32,019 nt of DNA from Clostridiales bacterium (lineage in GTDB: Bacteria > Bacillota > Clostridia > Caldicoprobacterales > UBA3941), in assembly GCA_012735575.1 (NCBI GenBank), contig JAAYGY010000062.1:1-32019 (forward strand), in the 5' to 3' direction. A program made the position numbers and the translations under genes. Shown in pieces: positions 24,509-32,019 of this stretch (position 1 is its first letter; each line of letters opens with the position of its first letter). Under the pieces are notes generated by a model. It searched no databases and was not told the DNA's origin. It was given only the letters and a program-made list of their open reading frames with translations.

Positions 24509-26875
24509 TTAACCTTCAAACATTGACTTGTCTATAACATATTTTTGTCCCTTTACTATATCCAGCTGTAGGGATTTACCTTTGTAGATAAATGTTACCC
24601 TTCTCTTATCCTCTGCCTCTGTGAAAAACTCCATCCTGTCCAGCTGGCCGTCTTTAAAGACTATATCGGTAACTATTCTACCCTTGGCACACAAGCCTTT
24701 AATGCGGCCGTTGGCAAATTCATCAGGCAGGGCAGGTAAGATTAGCACCTTGTCATCATAACTTTGTAGGAATAGCTCTGCGATTCCTGCAGTGGTTCCA
24801 AAGTTTCCATCAATCTGGAAGGGTGGATGAGCTCCCAGGAGATTCAAATAGGATCCGCCACCGCCACTGTAATGGATATTGCTTTCATCTACTAAGCGCA
24901 GCTGGCGTTTTAGAAGTTTCAAGGCATGATTTCCATCATGCAGCCTGGCCCAGACACCTACCTTCCAACCCAGGCTCCAGCCTGTGCCATCATCTCCACG
25001 TAGCAGAAGGGTTTGTTTGACTCCCTCTGCCAGCTCCGGCGTATCCAACAGAGTAATCTCAAATCCGGGATGAAAGGGGTAAACATGGGATATGTGCCTG
25101 TGGTGCGGCTCTGGCTCTTCAAACTCCTCCTCCCACTCCAGCAGCTGTCCCTTTGATCCGATCTTATATGGGAAAAGCTTGGGCAGCTTGCTGCTTACCT
25201 CTTCAATCATGTCTTCTTCTATATCAATGATTTGGCAGCATTTTAAATAGTTGTTAAATACTTCCTTTATAATAGCAATGGTCATAGTAGCTGTTTTGGA
25301 AACCTTGCTAACCTCTCCATCATATAGGAAGGCGTTTTCCGGGGAAGTGGAGGGTGCCATCATAAGGTATCCGGTTTCTTCATCTTCCACCAGGGTGTCC
25401 AGGAAGAATCTGGCTGCATCCTTTATGGCGGGATAGGCAGTATCCTTTAAAAACTCCTTATCCAGACTGTATTCATAATGTTCAAAGAGATGCTGACATA
25501 GCCATCCCGCACCCAGAGGCCAAAAAGCATAGCCTGCAGTATTACGGCCAAAGTCGCCTACAGGATTGGAAAGCCTCCATATATCTGTGTTGTGGTGAGC
25601 AACAAAGCCACCAGCGTTATAGTGGACCTTAGCGGTTCTGGCACCAGTCACTCTGAGTTCCTCGATAAGCTGAAATAGGGGTTCATGTAGCTCCGATAAA
25701 TTGCATATTTCAGCTGGCCAGTAGTTCATCTCGGTATTTATATTTATAGTATAGTTGGAACTCCATGGGGGACGCAGATCCTGGTTCCAGATTCCCTGTA
25801 GGTTAGCTGCCTGGGTTCCTTTTCTTGAGCTGGCAATTAAAAGGTAGCGGCCGTATTGAAAGAGCAAATTATACAAGCCCTTATCATCCTGAGTTTTTTG
25901 AAATAGCAGCAACCTCTTATCTGTAGGCAAGTCGTAGTTTGTATCCTCGCCCAAATCCAGTTCTACCCGATTGTACAAGGCCTGGTAGTCCTCAACATGG
26001 CGGGTTTTTAACAAATCGTAGGATTTATCCTTAACATTTGAATAATCCTTTTCTATATCCCCTTTATAATCCCTACCTTCTACAAAGGGTTGTTTGTCAA
26101 ATCCGTTAAAACTGCTTCGGATACAGATCTTCATTACTACGCTATCGGCACTTTTTACAGTTATATTTTTGCCGTCCGTTTCAATGCTTCCGCCCTGATT
26201 TTCTATAACAAGGATTTTTCTAAACTGAATTCCTTTTTTATCATCCTCTTCCTCATAGATAACGGGGTTTGGGGAATTGACATAGTTGGGATCCACATGA
26301 GACGGGCAGATACCATCCACAGTCAGAATATTTTCCTCGGCTGAAACCTCGTATCTAAGCTTGCTATCAAAAGATACAGTAAAGTTTATAGAAGACGGAT
26401 TGCTGGCAGATAGCTTAATAACCATACACTGATCGGGATGGGAAATAAAGGCTTCACGCCTGAATTGTATAGATTTATGTACAAACTCGGTGGTGGCTGT
26501 GGCATTTCCCAGGTTTAATTCCCGCTTGTATTCTGTAACTTCCTTGCTGTCTATATCGTGAAAATCCAGTTTCAGATCTCCCAAGGGCATATAGGACTGT
26601 GTAAAAGGCCCTAGCATATGGTCTTCGATAAATTCCTGGGTCTCCTTGTATTTCTTTTGCATTACAAGTTCAATGGCCTTGGGGAAATATTTTGCTGCAT
26701 CAGTCACATTGGTATCCCTGGGATATCCTGACCAAAGTGTGTCCTCATTTAGCATAATAACATCCTGATCCGGGATGGAAAACATCATGGCGCCTATTCT
26801 GCCATTTCCTATAGGCAGTGCCTCCACCCACTTGTTTGCAGGCTGCTGATACCAAAGTCTCAATGGTTTATCCAT
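24509..26875 (-). CDS. GH95 family glycosidase A (alpha-L-fucosidase or alpha-L-galactosidase)
   Basis: A 788-residue protein with no signal peptide, so it acts on imported sugars. GGAGGGTAAGTA precedes the ATG. The N-terminal beta-sandwich starts LRLWYQQPANKWVEALPIGN. The (alpha/alpha)6 catalytic barrel has YTININTEMNYW (Asn378, Asn380), SPENAF with general acid Glu513, HHRHISHVY and PPFQIDGNFG with Asp689, matching the Asn-Asn, Glu and Asp set of Bifidobacterium AfcA. This inverting enzyme family removes terminal alpha-1,2-fucose. Thr376 stands where characterised fucosidases have His, as recalled for an alpha-L-galactosidase, so the sugar is open. It is separated from the other two GH95 genes by 235 bp. 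Confidence 0.92.
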   Translation of the reverse strand: MDKPLRLWYQQPANKWVEALPIGNGRIGAMMFSIPDQDVIMLNEDTLWSGYPRDTNVTDAAKYFPKAIELVMQKKYKETQEFIEDHMLGPFTQSYMPLGDLKLDFHDIDSKEVTEYKRELNLGNATATTEFVHKSIQFRREAFISHPDQCMVIKLSASNPSSINFTVSFDSKLRYEVSAEENILTVDGICPSHVDPNYVNSPNPVIYEEEDDKKGIQFRKILVIENQGGSIETDGKNITVKSADSVVMKICIRSSFNGFDKQPFVEGRDYKGDIEKDYSNVKDKSYDLLKTRHVEDYQALYNRVELDLGEDTNYDLPTDKRLLLFQKTQDDKGLYNLLFQYGRYLLIASSRKGTQAANLQGIWNQDLRPPWSSNYTININTEMNYWPAEICNLSELHEPLFQLIEELRVTGARTAKVHYNAGGFVAHHNTDIWRLSNPVGDFGRNTAGYAFWPLGAGWLCQHLFEHYEYSLDKEFLKDTAYPAIKDAARFFLDTLVEDEETGYLMMAPSTSPENAFLYDGEVSKVSKTATMTIAIIKEVFNNYLKCCQIIDIEEDMIEEVSSKLPKLFPYKIGSKGQLLEWEEEFEEPEPHHRHISHVYPFHPGFEITLLDTPELAEGVKQTLLLRGDDGTGWSLGWKVGVWARLHDGNHALKLLKRQLRLVDESNIHYSGGGGSYLNLLGAHPPFQIDGNFGTTAGIAELFLQSYDDKVLILPALPDEFANGRIKGLCAKGRIVTDIVFKDGQLDRMEFFTEAEDKRRVTFIYKGKSLQLDIVKGQKYVIDKSMFEG

Positions 26876-26935
26876 TTTTACTTACCCTCCTATATAAAAA
26901 TATAATTATACACATCAATAGTAACAAATTGGTTT

Positions 26936-26951
26936 ACAAAGAAATCTTTGT
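26936..26951. promoter_or_regulatory. Inverted repeat upstream of GH95 gene A, candidate operator
   Basis: ACAAAGA and TCTTTGT face each other across 2 bp, about 60 bp before the start of GH95 gene A. A TATAAT on the minus strand (26905-26910) lies downstream of it without a good -35 box, so a regulated promoter here is possible. Confidence 0.3.
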
Positions 26952-27010
26952 TAATTAAGCCTCATTTTTAAAACTTATTGTGCTAGATTATCTTATCCAG
27001 ATTATCTTAA

Positions 27011-27077
27011 TAATGGCTATTGTAAGTGAAGACTTTCATTGATTTGGCTAAGAAGGTTTATCTTACAATAGCCATTA
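27011..27077. repeat. Hairpin repeat, copy 2
   Basis: A 16-bp perfect inverted repeat, TAATGGCTATTGTAAG (27011-27026) with its complement (27062-27077), around a 35-nt loop. The arms and the neighbouring AAGTGAA match copy 1 at 7150-7190. It lies between two GH95 genes and has no U tract. Confidence 0.7.
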
Positions 27078-27110
27078 CATAATTTTGTAAGTGTAAACTA
27101 TGGCAGCAGT

Positions 27111-29372
27111 TTAATTAACAGGCTTCAGATTGCCGTCTAAAACTACATTAACACCAGCCTCCAGTTTAACCTGGCCACTCTTTTGCTTGTATCTTATCAT
27201 AAAGGTTCCTGAAACCTGGGGCTTTAAGACCACTTTGTCAAGCCTGCCCTGGCGCCATTCCATATCTACCTCCAGGCCGCCCCTTGCCCTAACTCCTTTT
27301 ATACTCCCTCCAACCCAAGCCTCGGGCAGGGCTGGCAGTAAGCTTATCTCGCCTGCATGGCTTTGGATTAGCATCTCGGCTATTCCCGCAATGCCTCCAA
27401 AATTACCATCAATCTGGAAAGGAGGATGGGTGTCAAACATATTTGGCAGGGTAGACTTACCGATTAAAGCTTTGAGGTTGTTGTAGGCCTCTTCCCCATC
27501 TTCCAGTCTTGCCCACATGTTAATAATCCATGCCCTGCTCCATCCGGTATGGCCTCCTCCATGGGCCAATCTTCTCTCCAATGTTTTTCTTGCTGCCTGG
27601 GCCAGTTCCGGTGTATTCCGTACAGTGATCTGATTTCCAGGATGTAGTGCAAAAAGATGGGAAATATGCCTGTGTCCCGGTTCCACTTCCTCATAGTCCT
27701 CCGCCCATTCCTGGATCTGTCCGTATTTTCCTATCTCGGGCTTTGGAAGCTTGTCTATTACCTCTTTGAAACTCTGGATGTAATCTTCATCTACTCCCAG
27801 GATTTGTGCCGCCTCTATGCATCTGGAGTATAAAGCATATATAATCTGGCTGTCCATAGAAGGGCCAACACAAAGGGCGCCCTGCTCTCCATTTTCCAGT
27901 CTATAGCTGTTCTCAGGAGATACCGATGGGCAGGTTACCAGGCGTCCTTTTGAATCTTCTACTAAAAAGTCTAAAAAGAACTCTGCCGCCTCTCTCATAA
28001 CAGGATATTTTTCCCTTAAAAACTCTATATCCTGGGTAAACTCATAATGCTCCCAAAGATGAAGGCTAAGCCATGCAGCGCCCATTGGCCAGTAGGTGGC
28101 CGGAATATAAATGTCCTGTGGTGCTGTATCTCCGTAGATATCCGTATTATGATGAGCTACAAATCCCCTGCATCCATACATTGCCCTTGCAGTCCGCCGT
28201 CCTGGTTCCCTCATCCTTTCAAGCAAATCAAACAAAGGCTCATGGCATTCAGACAGGTTACATACTTCCGCAGGCCAGTAATTCATTTCAGCATTAATAT
28301 TTATGGTATATTTACTGTCCCAGGGTGGAAGCATGTGCTGATTCCATATCCCCTGAAGATTTGCCGGTAGGGTTCCCGGCCGGCTGCAGGAAATTAAAAG
28401 ATAACGGCCAAACTGGAAATAAAGGCTAATAAGTCCAAAATCGTCCTTCCCCTCTCTCACCCTTTTAAGCCTTTCATCGGTGGGAAGGTTCTCTAATTCC
28501 TCCGCCCTGTCGTTTAAGCCCTGAAGATTTAGCTCCATACGATTAAATAGTGCCTGATAGTCCTTAACATGGTCTTGTAAAAGATCTTCGTAGCTTCTGC
28601 CGGCAGCATTATCTATATATCCTTCGCATACATCTATGTAATCTTCATTTCTAAATGTAGTGGCAGCTGAAAGAAGTAATACAACCTCATCAGCATCCTC
28701 CACCAGCAGATTTTCGCCAATGGTGCAAACTTTGCCTCCCCTGGCTATGGCCCGTACTATGGTGCTAAAGGAAATACCCTCTTCTCCTCCAGTGTTGCCC
28801 CTAAGCATAATGGAATCATAGGCTATCTTTTGAATTTTTTCTATATATTTTCCTCTTCTAAGCTGGGCATCAAAGGATATACTGGAAGGCTTGTCAGCAG
28901 TAATTCTTATAACAATTACCTGATCCACAGCACTGGCAAAGTGTTCCCTTGTATAAGTAACTCCATCATGGCTGTACTGTACCTTTACCAGACCACTGTT
29001 TAAATCCAGTTCTCTTAGATAATTTTCCACCCTGTTTTTGTCATGGTTAAAATTTAAGAAAAGATCACCCAGGGGCTGATAGTGGCGCTGACCTTCAGGG
29101 GTACCAGACAGAGCCATGGTTGCCAGTCTTTCTGCCTCCTTTATTTTTCCTTCAAAGAGAAGGCTTCGGATTTTCGGCAGATAAGTAAAGGCATCAGGAT
29201 TGTTTCTGTCAACCGGTCCCCCATACCAGATGCTATCCTCGTTTAGCTGAATCCGCTCTTTTTCCGTATTTCCAAATATCATGCCCCCAAGCCTTCCATT
29301 TCCTATAGGAAGTGCCTCATTCCAGTCCCTGGCAGATTCTTTGTACCATAATCTGAGATTATTATTTACCAC
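27111..29372 (-). CDS. GH95 family glycosidase B
   Basis: A 753-residue cytoplasmic protein. I prefer the GTG at 29372 (MVNNNLRLWYKES) because AAAGGAGG lies 10 bases before it and GH95 proteins usually begin close to LRLWY. An ATG at 29420 overlaps the stop of the preceding gene as TAATG but has no ribosome site. Catalytic set: YTININAEMNYW (Asn358, Asn360), SPENSY (Glu487), GHRHISHLF and PPFQIDGNFGG (Asp655). Thr356 sits at the position where fucosidases have His. It is close in sequence to gene A, which suggests duplication, and is likely co-transcribed with gene C, 47 bp upstream. Confidence 0.92.
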   Translation of the reverse strand: MVNNNLRLWYKESARDWNEALPIGNGRLGGMIFGNTEKERIQLNEDSIWYGGPVDRNNPDAFTYLPKIRSLLFEGKIKEAERLATMALSGTPEGQRHYQPLGDLFLNFNHDKNRVENYLRELDLNSGLVKVQYSHDGVTYTREHFASAVDQVIVIRITADKPSSISFDAQLRRGKYIEKIQKIAYDSIMLRGNTGGEEGISFSTIVRAIARGGKVCTIGENLLVEDADEVVLLLSAATTFRNEDYIDVCEGYIDNAAGRSYEDLLQDHVKDYQALFNRMELNLQGLNDRAEELENLPTDERLKRVREGKDDFGLISLYFQFGRYLLISCSRPGTLPANLQGIWNQHMLPPWDSKYTININAEMNYWPAEVCNLSECHEPLFDLLERMREPGRRTARAMYGCRGFVAHHNTDIYGDTAPQDIYIPATYWPMGAAWLSLHLWEHYEFTQDIEFLREKYPVMREAAEFFLDFLVEDSKGRLVTCPSVSPENSYRLENGEQGALCVGPSMDSQIIYALYSRCIEAAQILGVDEDYIQSFKEVIDKLPKPEIGKYGQIQEWAEDYEEVEPGHRHISHLFALHPGNQITVRNTPELAQAARKTLERRLAHGGGHTGWSRAWIINMWARLEDGEEAYNNLKALIGKSTLPNMFDTHPPFQIDGNFGGIAGIAEMLIQSHAGEISLLPALPEAWVGGSIKGVRARGGLEVDMEWRQGRLDKVVLKPQVSGTFMIRYKQKSGQVKLEAGVNVVLDGNLKPVN

Positions 29373-29419
29373 TATTACATTGCCTCCTTTCCAATAAAAA
29401 GGACACAGATAACGCCACA

Positions 29420-31816
29420 TTATTTTATGGCTTGTAAATTAATAACCACCTGTTCATTTTCTCTAACGGTCAACTCATAATAGTTGGCATTTTGTCCGGC
29501 CTTGACATGGGCTCCTTTAATCTCAATCCCCTCAATGCCACCGCGATAACACAGGGTTATATCCTGGTCTTTAAGTGGGGTAAATACCAGTTTCATCTGA
29601 CGGCTGTCCATATCCCAGGTAAACTCATCAATATGAGCAAAGGTTCGTGCCGCCATTCCCCGCAGGCTGCCCTTCTGGAAGCATTCCTGGGGCAGAGCCG
29701 GCAACAACTCCAGGAAACCAGGTCGGGAATATATCAGGCTCTCCAATAGAATTGTGGGAAGCCCTCCTTGTCCATCTGGGAAAACATGTTTTGTATATGG
29801 GTTATGAGCCGTAGTAAAGTTATCATTCACATATCCACTTTCCAAGGTAAAGCGGAGCATCTTCTGGACTAGCCAAGGATCTTTAAGACGGGCTGCCGCC
29901 TGAGCACGATGCATAATGCCATGACAGGATTCATTACCTAATGCGCGCATCCGGTTGCTGATAAATGCTGCACGGTAAAGATCCTCATCCAGTTCCGGCT
30001 GTATCTCATCACCAGGATAGGCGCCATATAAATGTGATGAATGTCTGTGATCATAGCGTTCTTCGTATTCATGGCATGCCCATTCCTTTAGCTCTCCATA
30101 TTTGCCGGTCAAATAATCTGGAAGGCATTTAAGCATATTCTCCCATTTTTCATACTCCTGGGGAGTGCCAATATCTGCTTGAGGACCGTATTTTAGAAGG
30201 GTGGTCAATACCTCCCGGCATACAGAAATATCCATAGTTGCGTTTTTCACTGCCATAACATTGATATTAGCTGGAAAGTTTTCTGGTGAATAGGATGGAA
30301 CAAAAACGTATTTACCATTCTCATCTTTGATTGTTAAAAAGTCTTCGTATAATAAAGCTAGTTCACGGTACAGTGGCAGTACACGTTCCCGTAAAAATTC
30401 TTCATCCCCTGTGCAATAATAGTGCTCAAGGAATGGATTTAGACACCAGCCTGAGCTGGAAATCCAGAAGTGATGTGGCCAATACTCGTTAAAATGCAGG
30501 AGGTTTCCACTTTCCTCATCCGGATGACATGCTATAAAGAATCCCCTTGCCCCAAGTATTCGCTCTGCATTCTCTCTTGCATCAGGCAGCTGCCATTCTA
30601 TCCAGCGGAAAAAAGACTCCATCATTTCCGGTAGATTGGCTATATTACCGGATGAAACCTGTAGGTTTACATTAACATTTACATGCCCGTATATTGGAGG
30701 AAATTTGCCGCATTCACTTAAAAGGAAAAACCTTCCCATATCTACCATGGCTTCCATATAGGCTGGAATGATTTCCTTTGATAAAAACTGTTTTCTTTTT
30801 AACTCTATAGTGGATAATAGATAGTCATCAGGATCTCCGCCTAAGTCAACACTGAGCCTGTCAAACATGGGTTGGTGTATATCCACATGGCGCTTTAACA
30901 ATAAATCAAAATCAGCGGGAAGCTTTTCTAACTCATCAAGGCGCCTCTGGTCATCCCCCTCAGGCTGATTATGGTAATTGCGCCTGCATCCAATTAGTAA
31001 AAGTACGCTGTCAGCATTGGAGATAGCAATGCTGTCAGAACTGCAATTTACACTTCCTCCATTTACAATTGTACGCACAGCTGTTGAAAAACCACCTCGG
31101 TTATATTCATAGACACCTGACAGGCATATTCCGCTTAATGTATGGGTGATAGTGACCTCCGGTGGTATTGGCAAACAATCAAAAAGTCCTGAACGGCCGT
31201 TAGGTATATCATTAGAGGTCCACTCTTCCCGTTTGTAATCCAGTTCAGGAAACATACCCCTTAAGGTCATATTTAGGTGCCCTTTAGGTGCCGTAATTCG
31301 TACCACCGCTACATTATCTGCACGGGAGCAGAACATTTCACGAACATAATGTCCATCCTCATCATCCCACTGGGTTGTAATCAAGGATGTTCTCATATTC
31401 AAGGTGTTTATGTAGTTATTGGCCACCATAACAGGCTGATTTATATTAAGCATAATTGCAGGATGAGACGGGTTAGCTGTAAGAGTAAATGGTGTGCCAC
31501 TTTGGGCAGCAGCCATATCAGCCATTTCAGCAGCTTTCTTGTACTCCTTATTTAGGATTAATTTCCGTATCCTGTCTAAATGATTAGCCAGCTGCGGTGC
31601 CTTGGGTGGAGTCTCCCACTGGGGGCTCATTAGTTCTTCACGTTCAATGACTATTATATCACACTCTGGCTGTCCCATGGTAGACAATTTTATAATTCCA
31701 TTTCCTGTAGGTAATGCATTATGAGATTCTGTTGAAGGATTGACGCAGGTAATTATATGCCTGCCTGATATCCCCTTTCTTTTTTCTATGGGCATTGAAT
31801 TTATTATAGCTGCCAA
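29420..31816 (-). CDS. GH95-like glycosidase C, divergent
   Basis: A 798-residue protein without signal peptide. I use the TTG at 31816 with AGAGGGGG 8 bases before it; an ATG seven codons later is possible. The barrel aligns with genes A and B but is far from them. The catalytic residues remain: HVNVN (Asn380, Asn382), SPENFP (Glu512), DHRHSSHLYGAYPG and FPDGQGG (Asp681). The block after the Asn pair, MNYWPAE in A and B, is LQVSSGN here, so the substrate pocket must differ. His378 replaces the Thr of A and B. Gene C follows a solute-binding protein gene and may act first on the imported glycan. Confidence 0.85.
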   Translation of the reverse strand: MAAIINSMPIEKRKGISGRHIITCVNPSTESHNALPTGNGIIKLSTMGQPECDIIVIEREELMSPQWETPPKAPQLANHLDRIRKLILNKEYKKAAEMADMAAAQSGTPFTLTANPSHPAIMLNINQPVMVANNYINTLNMRTSLITTQWDDEDGHYVREMFCSRADNVAVVRITAPKGHLNMTLRGMFPELDYKREEWTSNDIPNGRSGLFDCLPIPPEVTITHTLSGICLSGVYEYNRGGFSTAVRTIVNGGSVNCSSDSIAISNADSVLLLIGCRRNYHNQPEGDDQRRLDELEKLPADFDLLLKRHVDIHQPMFDRLSVDLGGDPDDYLLSTIELKRKQFLSKEIIPAYMEAMVDMGRFFLLSECGKFPPIYGHVNVNVNLQVSSGNIANLPEMMESFFRWIEWQLPDARENAERILGARGFFIACHPDEESGNLLHFNEYWPHHFWISSSGWCLNPFLEHYYCTGDEEFLRERVLPLYRELALLYEDFLTIKDENGKYVFVPSYSPENFPANINVMAVKNATMDISVCREVLTTLLKYGPQADIGTPQEYEKWENMLKCLPDYLTGKYGELKEWACHEYEERYDHRHSSHLYGAYPGDEIQPELDEDLYRAAFISNRMRALGNESCHGIMHRAQAAARLKDPWLVQKMLRFTLESGYVNDNFTTAHNPYTKHVFPDGQGGLPTILLESLIYSRPGFLELLPALPQECFQKGSLRGMAARTFAHIDEFTWDMDSRQMKLVFTPLKDQDITLCYRGGIEGIEIKGAHVKAGQNANYYELTVRENEQVVINLQAIK

Positions 31817-31854
31817 GAGAATTTCCCCCTCTTTTAATATTTATTTGCAATGGC

Positions 31855-31887
31855 ATATAGGGCTTGTTAAAGTAACAAGCCCTATAT
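31855..31887 (-). other. Intercistronic 15-bp hairpin after a binding-protein gene
   Basis: ATATAGGGCTTGTTA (31855-31869) pairs perfectly with 31873-31887 around a 3-nt loop, 19 bp after the stop of the partial binding-protein gene. No U tract follows. It is the same arrangement as the hairpin at 17174-17211. Confidence 0.7.
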
Positions 31888-31905
31888 ACGTCTATTGCCT
31901 TACTA

Positions 31906-32019
31906 TTATTTTGCCATGTAGCGATCATATACGCCTTGATAGATTTCAATAGCGCGCTGAATACCCATATTTTCTACTTTTTCTAACAGTGCTGGAATCT
32001 CATCAAGAGATTTGGTTCC
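31906..32019 (-). CDS. Solute-binding protein of a sugar ABC transporter, C-terminal end only
   Basis: The last 37 codons of a gene entering from the right edge: GTKSLDEIPALLEKVENMGI, then QRAIEIYQGVYDRYMAK and a TAA. This ending, with a SLDEIPALxEK helix and a final YDRY, is typical of large sugar-binding lipoproteins of the LplA/YtcQ kind in Firmicutes. It is upstream of the GH95 C and B genes, so a second glycan transporter probably feeds the GH95 enzymes. Too little is visible for more. Confidence 0.7.
   Translation of the reverse strand, partial: GTKSLDEIPALLEKVENMGIQRAIEIYQGVYDRYMAK

Noticed and set aside
27464-27694. Minus-strand 76-codon frame inside GH95 gene B
   Set aside because: It lies wholly within the catalytic domain of gene B in another frame and has no ribosome site of its own.
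29373-29420. TAATG stop-start overlap joining GH95 C and B
   Set aside because: Possible, but no ribosome site is near the ATG, while AAAGGAGG stands before a GTG at the expected family start. I kept it only as an alternative.
1-32019. CRISPR arrays, tRNA or rRNA genes, insertion sequences, prophage or toxin-antitoxin genes
   Set aside because: None found on reading both strands; the repeats present are single hairpins, not regular arrays.

Overview
The window looks like a chromosomal piece of a low-GC anaerobic Firmicute, most likely a Clostridia member. Support: AT-rich intergenic DNA, strong GGAGG-type ribosome binding sites, a YesM/YesN-type two-component pair beside a carbohydrate ABC transporter that lacks its own ATPase, an LCP wall protein, and the long CTC form of ribosomal protein L25. 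Nearly every gene is on the minus strand; the only plus-strand gene I support is a 54-residue membrane peptide at 1900-2064. I found no rRNA, tRNA, CRISPR array, transposase or phage gene.

Layout, left to right. (1) 1-2100: 5' part of a CapD/EpsC-like nucleotide-sugar dehydratase, with a roughly 240-nt structured leader, back to back with the small peptide gene. (2) 2118-7029: ribosomal protein L25, an acidic lipoprotein, a TIM-barrel sugar isomerase/epimerase, an LCP-family protein, a hydroxypyruvate-isomerase-like protein and a small hypothetical protein. (3) 7232-12049: a four-gene amino-sugar operon transcribed galE - nucleotidyltransferase - nahK - GH123-like glycosidase, ending in a strong terminator. 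Together these can release GalNAc or GlcNAc, phosphorylate it at C1, couple it to a nucleotide and interconvert the 4-epimers. (4) 12215-22200: histidine kinase, response regulator, solute-binding lipoprotein, two permeases and two FAD-dependent oxidoreductases. This reads as a sensed and imported glycan feeding an unknown redox step. (5) 22313-24336: a Gfo/Idh/MocA dehydrogenase, a decayed fragment of a second dps gene directly behind it, and an intact dps. (6) 24509-32019: three GH95-family glycosidases behind the 3' end of another solute-binding protein gene.

The common theme is uptake and breakdown of decorated glycans carrying fucose or L-galactose-like caps and N-acetylhexosamines, as in mucin-type or plant and microbial polysaccharides. 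The substrate is inferred from families, not shown. The best leads are: the amino-sugar operon with a Cys at the GalE gatekeeper position; the paired flavoproteins bound to a dedicated sensor and transporter; the GH95 trio with different residues at a reported specificity position; the dps relic; a two-copy hairpin repeat; and stable hairpins placed directly after both solute-binding protein genes.
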